Under the pieces are notes generated by a model. That model was not told the DNA's origin and made no database searches. It saw nothing but the letters and a program-made list of their open reading frames with translations. From positions 1,116,001-1,180,000 of the forward strand of contig SRSI01000078.1 in NCBI GenBank assembly GCA_005656395.1: DNA of 64,000 bases, in the 5' to 3' direction. This DNA comes from Strongyloides papillosus. Lineage: Eukaryota > Nematoda > Chromadorea > Rhabditida > Strongyloididae. The first letter of the stretch is position 1, and each line of letters starts with the position of its first letter. Below are positions 53,101 through 63,797 of the stretch, piece after piece. The position numbers and the translations under genes are program-made.

Positions 53101-53839
53101 TATATAAAGATAATTATGTGGATCATTGTTGAACATCAGATTACAAAATTATATATTCGGAGATGGCGTAAATTAAATTAGTTTCTACTAAAATAAAATT
53201 CGACCTCAAAAGGTAATAGAGAAGCGCTCTCATTATTTCAAACCATCAAGTATGAAACTAGAAGAAGATATATTAAATTATATGTCTGTTTTCCAGACCA
53301 AAATAAAACATTTGATTTTATTGTATTTAAATAAATACTAAATAGGATGCTTAATTGTGACGTTCCTGCGTATTTGATAAAAACAATCTGGGAAATCAAT
53401 GGAGAAAAACAGTTTATTTTTAAATATAATAATGCAGACAAAAAAATTATCATACCTTTAAAATAATGTTGGGAGAAATAGATGTTCTATGCCATCATCT
53501 TTGTTTTCCAATGGTAATCGAAGAACAATAGAAACACTTCACTAAATAACACATAGACCAAAAAAACATTTAAGGCTGGACTAGAAGATACAAATTGTTG
53601 TATATGTGCCTTACCATACGCAGATAATATGATTCTCTTATTTTGAAATAAAAATAGACAAAGAAGTTAATTGAATTCTATATTAATATATTTCCTAAGA
53701 TTTGTATGACACTGATATAGATAAGACTGTATTTGAAGTCTTTGATACAAAAAAAAATAAAAAAGTTAGTAGAATCTATAAAAGTTGGTAAAAACAAGAT
53801 AACAGAAAAAGACAAAGTAAAATATTTATGTATTACATA

Positions 53840-54450
53840 ATATAATAGCCTTTTATTAGCTTGTTTTTAATTTTCCATTTTTCAAGTAGTTTATATTCTT
53901 CGATTCTTTGAATTATATTTTCTAAATTTATTGGTCCAAAAAATGTATCTTTTGTCGATTTAGATAAAACAACTGTATAATCACAAATACAACTTTGAGT
54001 TTATTGAACAACTGGTTACCGAAGTTATTTGAAAAATTTCTTGCTTATTTTACACTATGTATCTCTAATATATTAAAGCTCATTTTACGAGTTCTTATTT
54101 CTGGTACTTAAAGAAGACTAAACTTATCTTCTGCTTCATTTAATTCTCGTTTGATAACACAGGTAAATTTTCAAACGTCAACTTTTCATTTCTTCTATAA
54201 TATGCAAATTTCATTTTTTAACGAAAAATTCACTATCAGTTTTCTCACCAATGATATTATTTTTTTGAGATTTAAAATCATTAACTAAATAAAATTGTGT
54301 AATATTATAAGTGATATGACTTTCAACAAAATTAAAACTTCACATTTCACTACCATGAAAATAAGTTATGTCATACTCAGTGTAAATGTTATTGGAAAAT
54401 AAAAAGTTAAGAAATTAATAATCTATAAACTATTAGCTTACAATTTACTT
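53840..54450 (-). other. unassigned, possibly decayed coding DNA
   Basis: The minus strand has several stretches of 20-50 codons with protein-like composition separated by stops, suggesting a dead coding sequence. No domain recognised. Confidence 0.25.
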
Positions 54451-54454
54451 CAAG

Positions 54455-54551
54455 TGAGAATAAAATTGAATAATCGCTATATGCTAATTATCTTTAATTA
54501 TTATATTATTTATATTGTACCCCAGTATATAATATTATCTTTAATAAAATT
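54455..54551 (+). repeat. 5' LTR (97 bp)
   Basis: Identical to 58415-58511. Carries an AATAAA-type polyA signal near its 3' end. No transcription start element identified. Confidence 0.85.
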
Positions 54552-54598
54552 GTATTATTAAATTTTTGATTATTGTGCTTTTGAATATTAAAAATTTA

Positions 54599-56443
54599 AT
54601 GGAAGAATACAAATTATTGGTCAAGTACAACCTGAAACCAAGATTAGTTCAGGCTTGTAGGGATCTGGAACTTCAAGTATCAGGGACAAAGGAGGAGTTA
54701 GCCAGAAGAATCGTTGAAAGTGGTGAAGATGGCACCAAGCTTACTTATTTGGTTAGAGGAATTGAGCAGATAGATCCGGAAGATCTTGAATTTTCTTTTA
54801 AGGAGCCAAAAGACGAAGTATGTGGTACCAAAAGTGAGGTAGTAGAACATTTTAAGAAAGAATCTACTAGAAATTCATTGGAACTGATGAAATCAGTTAA
54901 GACAATGGAGGAAGGATGCAACGTGGAGGTTTTTATAAAAAGGTTTCAGTTAGCCTTAGCAGCAGCTGGGTTATCTCCGCAATGTGGTGAAGCGACAAGT
55001 TGGTTATTAATGAAAGTCAGTGATGACATTCAATTTAGACTTCAGGAATATTTTGTGAATATTGAGGAAGTCTCTAGTACGATCTTGTGTGGGAAGTTAC
55101 GCAATTGGTATTCAACAAATATGACAAAGACTGAAGCAGAATGTGAACTAATGGCTTTCAAGTTAGACCAAAAAAATGTAGAGGAGTCACTCAGGAAACT
55201 GAAGAATCTTGTTTCTGCGCAAAATGTTCATCTTTCAAGAAAAGATAAAGATGATAGAATCCGCTATGAGATATTGAGACAGTTGAGAGAGATTCCAAAT
55301 CTTAAGAATTTAGGATTAATCGGCAGAAATTTTTCGTTAGATGAGTTGGAAGCTGAGTTAAAAATTGAATGCAAATTAAGAAATTTACATATAAATAAGA
55401 ATAATGATGAAAAGAAAATGGTTGATAAAAGAAAAATCAAAAAGTGTTTCGGCTGCCAGCAACCTGGTCATATAAAACCAGATTGCCCGAATATAAAGAA
55501 AGAGGAAAGAATAAGTAATATAATCGAAGAATTGGATGATAGCAATGAGTATACAATTGATGCTAGCATCATGGTAAATGGTTTGGTTAAAGCAGTGAAA
55601 GTGTTTCCTGATTCTGGATCTAAAATCAGTTGTATAAACCCCAAGTTAGTTAAGGAAATGGGTTTAACGTTATCAGAAAAGAAGAGGAAAGGTGCTTTAG
55701 CAGATGGATCACCAATTAATGTGAATACCATAATGGAACCAATTGAGTTGACATTGAACGGGAAGAAAATAAAAATGGAAGATGTTTGGGTATTAGAGAT
55801 TAAGCATGATCTACTCATTGGTACAAGAACGTTATGTGAATGTGATTTTGTCATTAAATGGACTAAACCTATAGATGATGATAAAAAAATGATGACGCTA
55901 TGTGGTGAAGAACAGGAAGTTGAATTGAAATGTGAAATAATGGAAAACTTTCCAGATATATGGTTGAAGTCTGATTTTGATTTGGGATTATGCAAATTCA
56001 ATTCACCAGACATTGATCTTAGTAGTGAGGAAATACCAGAACATAAGAGGTATGATCCACCGTTAGCTATGAGAAATGAATTAGCAATTCAAGTTCAAAT
56101 GATGTTAAGTACAGGAATTATTAAGAATTCTTATAAGGTAAAGTTTGTGGCTAATTCTATACCTGTAAGAAAAAAAGATGGATCGGTCAGATTATGCCAA
56201 GATGTAAGAGTACTTAATAAGATTGTAATAAAAGATAGATATCAAACTATGTCTGTTAGAAGTATTTTCAGAGATATGGAAAAGTTTGAATTCGCATCGA
56301 GCATTGATATTACGAAGGCATATTGGCAGATACCATTGTCAGAAAAGAATAAAGAATTAGTTGGTTTCAGATTAGGCAATGAGACGTATGCTTTTCAAAC
56401 GTTAATGTTTGGACTGTGTAATGCACCATCATATTTTCAATGA
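54599..56443 (+). CDS. retrotransposon gag, protease and first part of RT
   Basis: The first ATG after the LTR is at 54599, giving 614 codons before the TGA at 56441-56443. The N-terminus resembles a SAP DNA-binding motif (LVQACRDLELQVSGTKEEL), not typical of Gag. A Gag-type helical region follows, then a CCHC zinc knuckle CFGCQQPGHIKPDC near residue 284. A retropepsin-like site FPDSGS follows (Asp-Ser-Gly). The RT opens at about residue 505, with SIDITKAYWQIPL providing the first catalytic Asp and FGLCNAPSYFQ the fourth block. The frame stops in that block; the next codons continue in the same frame. Confidence 0.85.
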   Translation: MEEYKLLVKYNLKPRLVQACRDLELQVSGTKEELARRIVESGEDGTKLTYLVRGIEQIDPEDLEFSFKEPKDEVCGTKSEVVEHFKKESTRNSLELMKSVKTMEEGCNVEVFIKRFQLALAAAGLSPQCGEATSWLLMKVSDDIQFRLQEYFVNIEEVSSTILCGKLRNWYSTNMTKTEAECELMAFKLDQKNVEESLRKLKNLVSAQNVHLSRKDKDDRIRYEILRQLREIPNLKNLGLIGRNFSLDELEAELKIECKLRNLHINKNNDEKKMVDKRKIKKCFGCQQPGHIKPDCPNIKKEERISNIIEELDDSNEYTIDASIMVNGLVKAVKVFPDSGSKISCINPKLVKEMGLTLSEKKRKGALADGSPINVNTIMEPIELTLNGKKIKMEDVWVLEIKHDLLIGTRTLCECDFVIKWTKPIDDDKKMMTLCGEEQEVELKCEIMENFPDIWLKSDFDLGLCKFNSPDIDLSSEEIPEHKRYDPPLAMRNELAIQVQMMLSTGIIKNSYKVKFVANSIPVRKKDGSVRLCQDVRVLNKIVIKDRYQTMSVRSIFRDMEKFEFASSIDITKAYWQIPLSEKNKELVGFRLGNETYAFQTLMFGLCNAPSYFQ

Positions 56444-56446
56444 ACG

Positions 56447-58399
56447 ATGGATGAAATTCTGAGAGGTGTTACGGGAGTGATGATTTATTTAGATGACATA
56501 TTGATACTGACTAAAGAGGGTGAGAATCATAAAAATAAAGTGATGGAAGTAATGTCACTCTTGAATGCTGCTAACATCAAGATTAACATTAAAAAGTCGT
56601 TTTTTTATAGAAAAGAGATTGATTTTTTAGGGTTTACTATTAAACCGGAGGGTATAACGCCACGAGAAAAATTTGTTAAATCTTTAGAAAGATACAAAAA
56701 TCCGGATACGATAGCATCTTTAAGAAAGCTACGTGGATTGTTTTGTTTTGTACAACATTTGATTCCAGGAGCTCAGTTGATGACTAAGGAAATGAACGAA
56801 TATATTGGAAATACATCAAAAATTGAAGGAAAGAAGAAAGTCATCTTACCTGATTCAGTAAAAAAAGAAGTGGAAATGATTATTGAAGCAGTAAAAAAGT
56901 GTACAGGAGTAGAATTTGTTAAACCGGATAGAGGATTCTTTTTATATACTGATGCTTCAAATAAAGGTGTAGGATCAATTCTGTGTCAAAGTAATGCTGA
57001 ACAAAATGTTGGAAAAAGAGGTATAAATAAAAAAAGTATGGTAGCAGTTGGATATTTTAGCGCTACGTGGAATAGTTATCAACGTCCTGCTCCAGCAGTT
57101 TTGTATGAAATGAAAGGGATAAGTTATTCTTTAAATCATTTTAGAGAAATAATCTGGGGAAGGCCTGTAACTGTATTAACGGATCATAAAAATCTGATAT
57201 CGCTATGTGAGGAATCTACAGATAGCCGATATGATAAGTATTTATTTAATATAATGTCGTATGGTCCTAGAATTATATGGTTGGCAGGAATCGAAAATGA
57301 AGGAGCCGATTCGTTATCACGTATTTGCACTATATCAATAAATTGTAAGGAAGATATTGCTAAAATAGCACATGAAATTTTTGAAGAATATCATACAAAA
57401 AGAGTACACTCGTGTCTTTCAAAAATATGGTTGATGTGTCAAGATAAGTTAATTGGAGAAGGAAGAACAAAGAGAGAAATTAAGGCTATATGTAAAAAAT
57501 TGAGAGAATTAATAAGTAATTGTCGAATATGCTTGGAGGAAAATACATTGCGTAGATGTAAACCAAAATTCGCCGATGTGGAACAACCATTTGATAAAAT
57601 TTATATTGATATGACTGAAATAGATGGGAAAAAGATTGTAGCAGCAATTGATGCATTTTCAAATTTACTTATTGTTCAAATTATTAAATCTGGGACTGGT
57701 GAGGAAGTAAAACAGTTTTTGATTACCAAGATAGAATGTCAATACGGTTTACCAAAAGCTATGCATTCAGATAATGCAAAAATATTTACTGGTGGTGTTG
57801 TGAAAGAGTATTGTGAAGAAAAAAATATACTTCAAAGTTTCAGTGAAAAATACTCTCATTGCACAAATCAGAAAATAGAAAGAGCTTTTTCAACTCTCCA
57901 ACTCGCCATGAGAAAGGTTAGAAAAGAAAGTAATAATGCTTGCTGGATAAAGAAGTTACCAATTATAGTCCATAATATAAATTCAATGAAATTTAAGGAT
58001 GAAAATTATGGGCCATTGGATTTGATATTTACATATCATGTTAGAGCAGACATTGACAACAAAAATAATGTATCATTAAGACAAAAACCAGGTACTGAAA
58101 GTTATCACCAAGTTCAAAGAAAAATTAATAAGTTAAGAACAAAACAAGTAGTCATAAAAAATACGATGAAAAAAGGGAAATTAGATAACCAAAACGCTAT
58201 GGGTAAAGTAATTGAAATAAAAAATTCTGAAAGTGACTATCCCTCTATGATAGTACAAACTAATATGGATAGAAGATTTAGTCAAATAGCTCCTCTGGAC
58301 AAAGTAAGAGAAGTAACCGATTCGGGGATAACTGGACCCTTAAAGGTTAGTGAGGGGGAGAGAAAAATTGAAGATTTTGTTATATGGATGGAAAATTAA
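56447..58399 (+). CDS. retrotransposon remainder of RT, RNase H and integrase
   Basis: Same frame as the upstream segment, separated only by the TGA and one sense codon, 650 codons. It begins within the RT and contains the catalytic YLDD motif (about residues 18-21) and the RT thumb LGFTIKPEGI. RNase H follows (LYTDASNKGVGSIL, then LTDHKNL). The integrase has an HHCC-like zinc region ending in CRIC, then a DDE core: YIDMTE, MHSDNAKIF, and the Glu in NQKIERAFS. No chromodomain is visible at the C-terminus. Without translation through the TGA this part has no start of its own that would give a complete RT. Confidence 0.85.
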   Translation: MDEILRGVTGVMIYLDDILILTKEGENHKNKVMEVMSLLNAANIKINIKKSFFYRKEIDFLGFTIKPEGITPREKFVKSLERYKNPDTIASLRKLRGLFCFVQHLIPGAQLMTKEMNEYIGNTSKIEGKKKVILPDSVKKEVEMIIEAVKKCTGVEFVKPDRGFFLYTDASNKGVGSILCQSNAEQNVGKRGINKKSMVAVGYFSATWNSYQRPAPAVLYEMKGISYSLNHFREIIWGRPVTVLTDHKNLISLCEESTDSRYDKYLFNIMSYGPRIIWLAGIENEGADSLSRICTISINCKEDIAKIAHEIFEEYHTKRVHSCLSKIWLMCQDKLIGEGRTKREIKAICKKLRELISNCRICLEENTLRRCKPKFADVEQPFDKIYIDMTEIDGKKIVAAIDAFSNLLIVQIIKSGTGEEVKQFLITKIECQYGLPKAMHSDNAKIFTGGVVKEYCEEKNILQSFSEKYSHCTNQKIERAFSTLQLAMRKVRKESNNACWIKKLPIIVHNINSMKFKDENYGPLDLIFTYHVRADIDNKNNVSLRQKPGTESYHQVQRKINKLRTKQVVIKNTMKKGKLDNQNAMGKVIEIKNSESDYPSMIVQTNMDRRFSQIAPLDKVREVTDSGITGPLKVSEGERKIEDFVIWMEN

Positions 58400-58414
58400 A
58401 GAGAAGGGGGAAAG
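58400..58414 (+). promoter_or_regulatory. polypurine tract
   Basis: AGAGAAGGGGGAAAG run immediately before the 3' LTR; the expected plus-strand primer of the element. Confidence 0.75.
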
Positions 58415-58511
58415 TGAGAATAAAATTGAATAATCGCTATATGCTAATTATCTTTAATTATTATATTATTTATATTGTACCCCAGTATATAATATTATCT
58501 TTAATAAAATT
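58415..58511 (+). repeat. 3' LTR (97 bp)
   Basis: Identical to the 5' LTR at 54455-54551. Confidence 0.85.
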
Positions 58512-58514
58512 TAT

Positions 58515-59640
58515 AACTCTTCATCTATTTCTTAATATATTTTTTCTTATGTCATTAAAAAAATTAAAATTTCCATCTATAGTTAATTAATGTTTACAAA
58601 ATAATCTGAGAAAATTTCATAAAGAAGAGTGTAGGGAACAAAAGAACTTAAACATAAGTTTAAAACATCATACCAATTGTTTCATTTAAAAAGTTTTTAT
58701 TTATGCAAGAGAAAAACAATTGTCATAGAGTTATTATCATCTTAATGCTCAATATTATATGACTTTGCAATAATTATTTTTTCTTTCTGTTAACTTTATA
58801 CAATATAAAATATTAAGTAGTTTTTTTGTTATATATCTACTGTCTCACAAATGCATATAACATAATATTACAATAAGAGGAAAAGTATCCATCTTGTGTG
58901 AATAAATTATTGAAAAACAATGTATGTACTTAACATTAAATCTAAAAAATAATAACATTTAATTACTTATTAACTTTTTAAAAACTTTATTTTTTACTTT
59001 AATAATTCTAGTCACTTCGAAAAATACGCATTACGACTTACACTTATTGCTCATTTTGTTGAATAATTTCCACATAAAATTCTTATTTTAAAGATCACTT
59101 TAAGCACAGCCTTTGAATTTATTACCAAAAAAATTTGTTCTCTTATTACCAATATCTGATTAATGATTCAAATGAAAAATACTAGTATTATGGCAGCCTA
59201 TCGTCACTTCTTAATTCAACATAAACGTTGATAATAGAAGTGAGATGTTCACATCAAATAAGGGGTATGTGATAATAGACTCGAAGGAACATTTTTACCA
59301 ATATGTTCATTTTGCTTAAGTGAACAATATGAATTAAAATTTTCAGGTCAAAATCACTTAAATTTTAAAACTTCTGAAGATCCAATTGAATCAATAGAAA
59401 TAGACAGAATAGGAAAAAAGATGGAAAATTTAAGTTAAGTTCTTTATTCAGAAATTATTAAATTCATGTTCAGAGTTAACTGTAAATCATAAGCATGTTA
59501 ATTAAATAGTCATTATATTTATTTAATTTCTTTCTGTTCCTGAAAGTGTATTTTAACTTATGACCAATAGAAAAGTATAGAAGACTCATTCTTAATTGAA
59601 CTTAGAAATATCAATACACGTTTTAAAAGATAAAATTATA
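58515..59640. other. AT-rich DNA without recognised gene
   Basis: No gene, terminal repeat or RNA recognised. Confidence 0.4.
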
Positions 59641-62600
59641 TTGAAACTTTTTCTGAAATGAAGGATAATATTAAGCCTAACGTCTTAAGTTTTTCTGAAA
59701 CTCCCTCCACAAATTTTATTATTTTAATTCTTGTTCATTGTATTCATGAATTGCCTTCAATATATGAAATTCAAAAACATTTAGTTCTCGGTAAAAACGA
59801 AAATGCTGATGTAAATGATGGACATATTTCAACATTTATTGATAACAAAAGTAAAAAATTGACACTAACTTCAAAAAATGTTAATTTTTTTAATTTTTAA
59901 TAATGACAATCCTTCGTTAAGTCCATCATTAGTATGTTTGAAGATGGTTATAACAGATTACTTTCGATTATTAATATGGTCAAAAATTACAAGCAAAACC
60001 ACTTTTAAAGATACTTTTTATCTGTAGATTCAAATGTTGCTAAAGAGCTACCTGATGGTGCATATAATTTACAAACACGAAATAAAATCACTAGAAATGA
60101 CTCGTTTGAAAATTGCTGAAAATGGACTTACTTTAAATGTTTCTATTATCAAACTAATAATTTTAGATAAAAATTTTTCGTATAATTGTGTAGTACTTTC
60201 CATGGTAAGTTAACAAAACCGTGTCGATTTTTTCTTGCCAATTATTAAAATATGAATACTTCTTACTTTAAATCAGACTGTACTATGCGTATTGAAAATG
60301 TCAGTCATGTGTTTCTGACGTACCACTAATGAATGATATTAAACATATTGATTTTTGATATGCTTATTGTTTTGAAACTATAATATACGCAGTAGAAAAG
60401 TTTTTCTGCAGAATTATTCATCATGTTAAGATAATATGTTTAAATTTAAATATTAGAATAAAAAAACCAATATATTATGATTATTACGATTCTTATAATC
60501 TAATTTCTTATATCACTTCATTTTCTGCTTTTAAAAGTATTTTTCCTCAACAATCACACAAAAAAATAATATTGCTACTTTTCCCACTTTTCATTTTTCT
60601 GGTAGAAATTGATAGAACTCATCTTATCAAATCCGACCTTTAATATGCAGTATTAGATACAGATGTTTTTAGTAAGAATAATGATACAGTATAATAAATG
60701 AAACATTTAATGTTAGGGTATAAAATATTGAGAAATATTCTTCCTATCCAAGAGAAAAATTTTGTATATGATAATAATTTAATTGAATTAATAAAATTTG
60801 TATAAATTCATCTTCTTTATATGAAAAGTTTTTATACTAAAATAAGATCAAAGCAGAACAATTGATTGGATGTTGATTTAGTTACAAGAATTGTAGAACA
60901 TAGAAAAATATTCAACTATTAGACCTGAAGCTTTTCGTAAAAGTACAAAGCGTGAAGCTATAGTAGTTAATAACATGTCTAATATAGCATTTTCAGTCGC
61001 AAATAAACCAGGAATACGCTTTGGAATTTCAAAATCACTTTTATTAAAATAACCACATGAGGAAAATTATATCTTTAAAAATTTTATTGTTGTTAGATTT
61101 TAAAATATGGCAAAAAATATTCCATGTAAGTAAAATAAATTATTGAATTTATAAATTGTTAAAATAATCAAAACTCATTTAAAAAATAAAAAATTTATGG
61201 TCCAAATAATAAGATAAAGGTATTTATTTAATATTAAATTTTTATTTTTTATGGAAAATTCAGAAAGACTCAAAAATATTAATGAGACCTGGATTGATAA
61301 AAATAAAATTTATTCGTATTCACTTTAACGTAACTTAAAAGTGTTTGTCTAACTGTTTTTGGTTTTAGTCAAAAAATTATTATCCTTGAAGATGATATTT
61401 TGTGACATACAATGCAACTAATGAAGTAAAAATTAATAAAATTTTTTCTACAATTTTGATACAAATATTTTATAATTTTATTTTAACATTATGGTTAAAA
61501 TTTATTTACTATGGACGTTTCCCCCTAAAGATTTAAAATACAAACAATAAAATATTATAACAACCTTATAAAGATACTTGTTTACTTTTACAATAAAGTC
61601 TTATGAGTTTAGAAATTAAGTTATCTCCTATACTTAGAAACAAATTAGAATAACTATATATCTAATGTTTTGATGACATATCGTTGTTATGTTGAAGTTT
61701 GTGTATGAACTATATTTTAAAACTGACATCCTTTATATATTTTTCACTGTATTCAAATTTTATTTTGGAGACAGCCGCGTCGCCAACTTTATCAAGATTT
61801 ACATTTTAAATATATTCTATGAAAACTTTTAATTTTTTGCATATAAATTTAATATCATAAAAATAATATAAATAATAACAGAATAAAATAAACGGAAAAT
61901 TTTGTAAAATCGAATTTTAAAATTGCCAAATTTTAGTAAAAAAACGAAGAACAAATTGTTAAAATTTACATACTTTTATATAATAATTTCACATATTATA
62001 ATAGTATAAATACCGAATGGATTGCTTATAAAAGTAGTTTTTTCTTTTATTTCTCTCACCTCACGTATCTGAAATTTTTGATAAAACACAGCCTAGATAC
62101 ACTTTTAAAAGAGGAGTGTTCTGAACTCAACAAAAGCAAATTCTTAAAACCATTGCCGAATTAGAAAAACGAAGAAATGTTCTAAGTGTAGCATATAATC
62201 ATTTTTAATTGACCTACAAATAGGAACTAAAAAAACGCAATTTGCAGAACCTCATTTAATAATAAATCAATTTTCCATGAAATCAATAAAGTGTCAAACT
62301 GAAAAGTTGAATTATACACTAAATTATCTACCACGATCGGAAGAGAAAAAAATATCAAAAGATACATATGCTCAACAAGACAAAAGATTATAACAATGTT
62401 GAATACTTTACAGCTTTGTAATGTTACACAGTCACTTAATTACTAAAGAGAAAGAGAGGTCGACCAAAGAAAAATGAAATGCTAAAAATAGTAATATTTA
62501 ATAAAATAAACTTCAAATTACAACTAAAACAAAAAAAGTAAAAGAAGTAGACTACTAAAACAAAAATCATCAGATATTTCGGAAGAAACATCAAATAATG

Positions 62601-63500
62601 AAAAAGAAGATTCAAGGCCATCAAATTTACTAAAAAAATTTTTTAACAAATATGTATTTACGAATTAATCCATGACAAAGCACAATATTAACTTTTGTTT
62701 CTAACTTACTTTTTGGGCGACCTTTTCCTTTTTTTATTGAAATTGCATCAGTTTTTGCTATATTATTATTTCCATTTAAAAAGTTTCCAACACAGGCATC
62801 ATTTATGTTACAGTAAGTGGATAACATTTTAAAAATACTTTTAAAAGAACAACAATATTGTGAAATAATGTAAATCTGTTGATGGAATTATATTTGACAA
62901 GATGAAATCTCGTAATATTTTTATTAAAATTTCCACACCAAAAAACAAAGTAATTTATATAATCTTACTATTAATAAATATAAGCGGGTTAATTTTGTCC
63001 AAATAAGAATGATTAATATCTTTTTTATTTGATATTAAACTATGCCTTAAGTAAAAAGTCGAAAATATGCAAATAAATTGCGTTATGGTCGTGAATCTAC
63101 AAATAACACAGTAAATACTGAATCTAACTTGCCCTCAACTTTAAGAAATGTAGAAACAGTACTTCTATTAGATACTGGGGTGCGTGAAGAATATAAGGAT
63201 CTTCAAAATATTAACAACGGACTTTATTTTTAACAGAGAATCTAGGAGATTAAATGGCATAAAGCGTAATACATCCGAAGAATCTGATTATCCATTGATA
63301 CTTTTACAAATGAACAGATATATGAAAAAGTTACTCATTATGACAAATTGTGTATAAATCTTACAGTTTCTGTAATAATCTACATTATAATTCCAATAAA
63401 AAAATATATATTGATTCTGAGTATTATACTAATCAATTTATTAATGAATTTTTAACTCTAAACTCTTTTACAAACGGAGATCTTTCCGTTTATATTACGC
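59640..63500. other. decayed coding-like, probably mobile-element-derived region
   Basis: Several blocks translate to protein-like but stop-broken sequence: plus strand about 59658-60120 (with KELPDGAYNLQTRNKITRN), about 60840-61060, about 62050-62200 (QQKQILKTIAELEKRRNVLS) and about 63050-63240 (KYANKLRYGREST). Two AT-hook-like patches face each other: RGRPKKNE on the plus strand near 62455-62480 and GRPKSK on the minus strand near 62713-62730. No family can be named with confidence. Confidence 0.35.
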
Positions 63501-63759
63501 ACTCTTGTGTGTAAAGTAAAAAGAGTACTTTTATATAGAATAGATAGTTTTTTATATTTTTCTTCAGTAACATTTAAATAAACAATCTAAAAATACAATT
63601 TGATTAAATTTAATTTTAAATTTATTCTCTAGCCGTTTTTTAAATTTATTTTTTCTTGTCTTTTTTTCATACAATTTTTTTATAAGAAAAAAATTAATAT
63701 CATTTTAAAATTTCCCGCTTGTAGCATAAATTACCACTATGCATTAACATTTTTGTTTA

Positions 63760-63797
63760 TGACGCATATACGCGTCATCCGGCAATGAAAGAGTTAA
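63760..63797 (-). repeat. piggyBac-like terminal sequence ending at TTAA
   Basis: Read on the minus strand from TTAA (63794-63797), the sequence runs TTAACTCTTTCATTGCCGG and then the near-palindrome GACGC-GTATAT-GCGTC (63761-63776). TTAA followed by a C-T-rich end, GCCGG and a subterminal inverted repeat is the arrangement of piggyBac-type ends. The opposite terminus was not found in the window. Confidence 0.4.

Larger units (their letters stand above)
51200..53830 (+). pseudogene. decayed APE-type LINE (RTE-like), interrupted by a mariner
   Basis: With many stops and frameshifts, the plus strand still reads parts of a LINE polyprotein in order. The endonuclease gives INTFFKKKFGKKW, LPNGIKYMIN and the motif SDHRLIKV (SDH is the catalytic end of APE endonucleases). 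Reverse transcriptase remnants follow, with LPYADNMILL at about 53610, a variant of the F/Y-A-D-D catalytic motif with the second Asp changed to Asn, and then KVKYL. The mariner at 52384-53100 splits the copy between the endonuclease side and the catalytic RT motif. It cannot be active. Confidence 0.6.
54455..58511 (+). mobile_element. Ty3/gypsy LTR retrotransposon, near intact, 97-bp LTRs
   Basis: 4057-bp element bounded by identical 97-bp direct repeats (54455-54551 and 58415-58511). Each starts TGAGAATAAAATTG and ends in a polyA-type TTTAATAAAATT. A purine-rich tract (AGAGAAGGGGGAAAG) directly precedes the 3' repeat, as expected for plus-strand priming. Between them lies one long gag-pol frame in the order Gag, protease, reverse transcriptase, RNase H, integrase, the Ty3/gypsy order. 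Identical LTRs point to a recent insertion. Unusual points are the very short LTRs, no obvious tRNA primer-binding site after the 5' LTR, no CA at the LTR end, no clear target duplication, and an in-frame TGA in the RT. Confidence 0.88.

Noticed and set aside
55468..56013. 181-codon reverse frame inside the retrotransposon
   Set aside because: Antisense to the protease/RT region that carries recognisable motifs on the plus strand.
56441..56443. TGA as a selenocysteine codon
   Set aside because: No selenoprotein logic in a reverse transcriptase and no SECIS-like structure sought or seen; a simple mutation explains it better.
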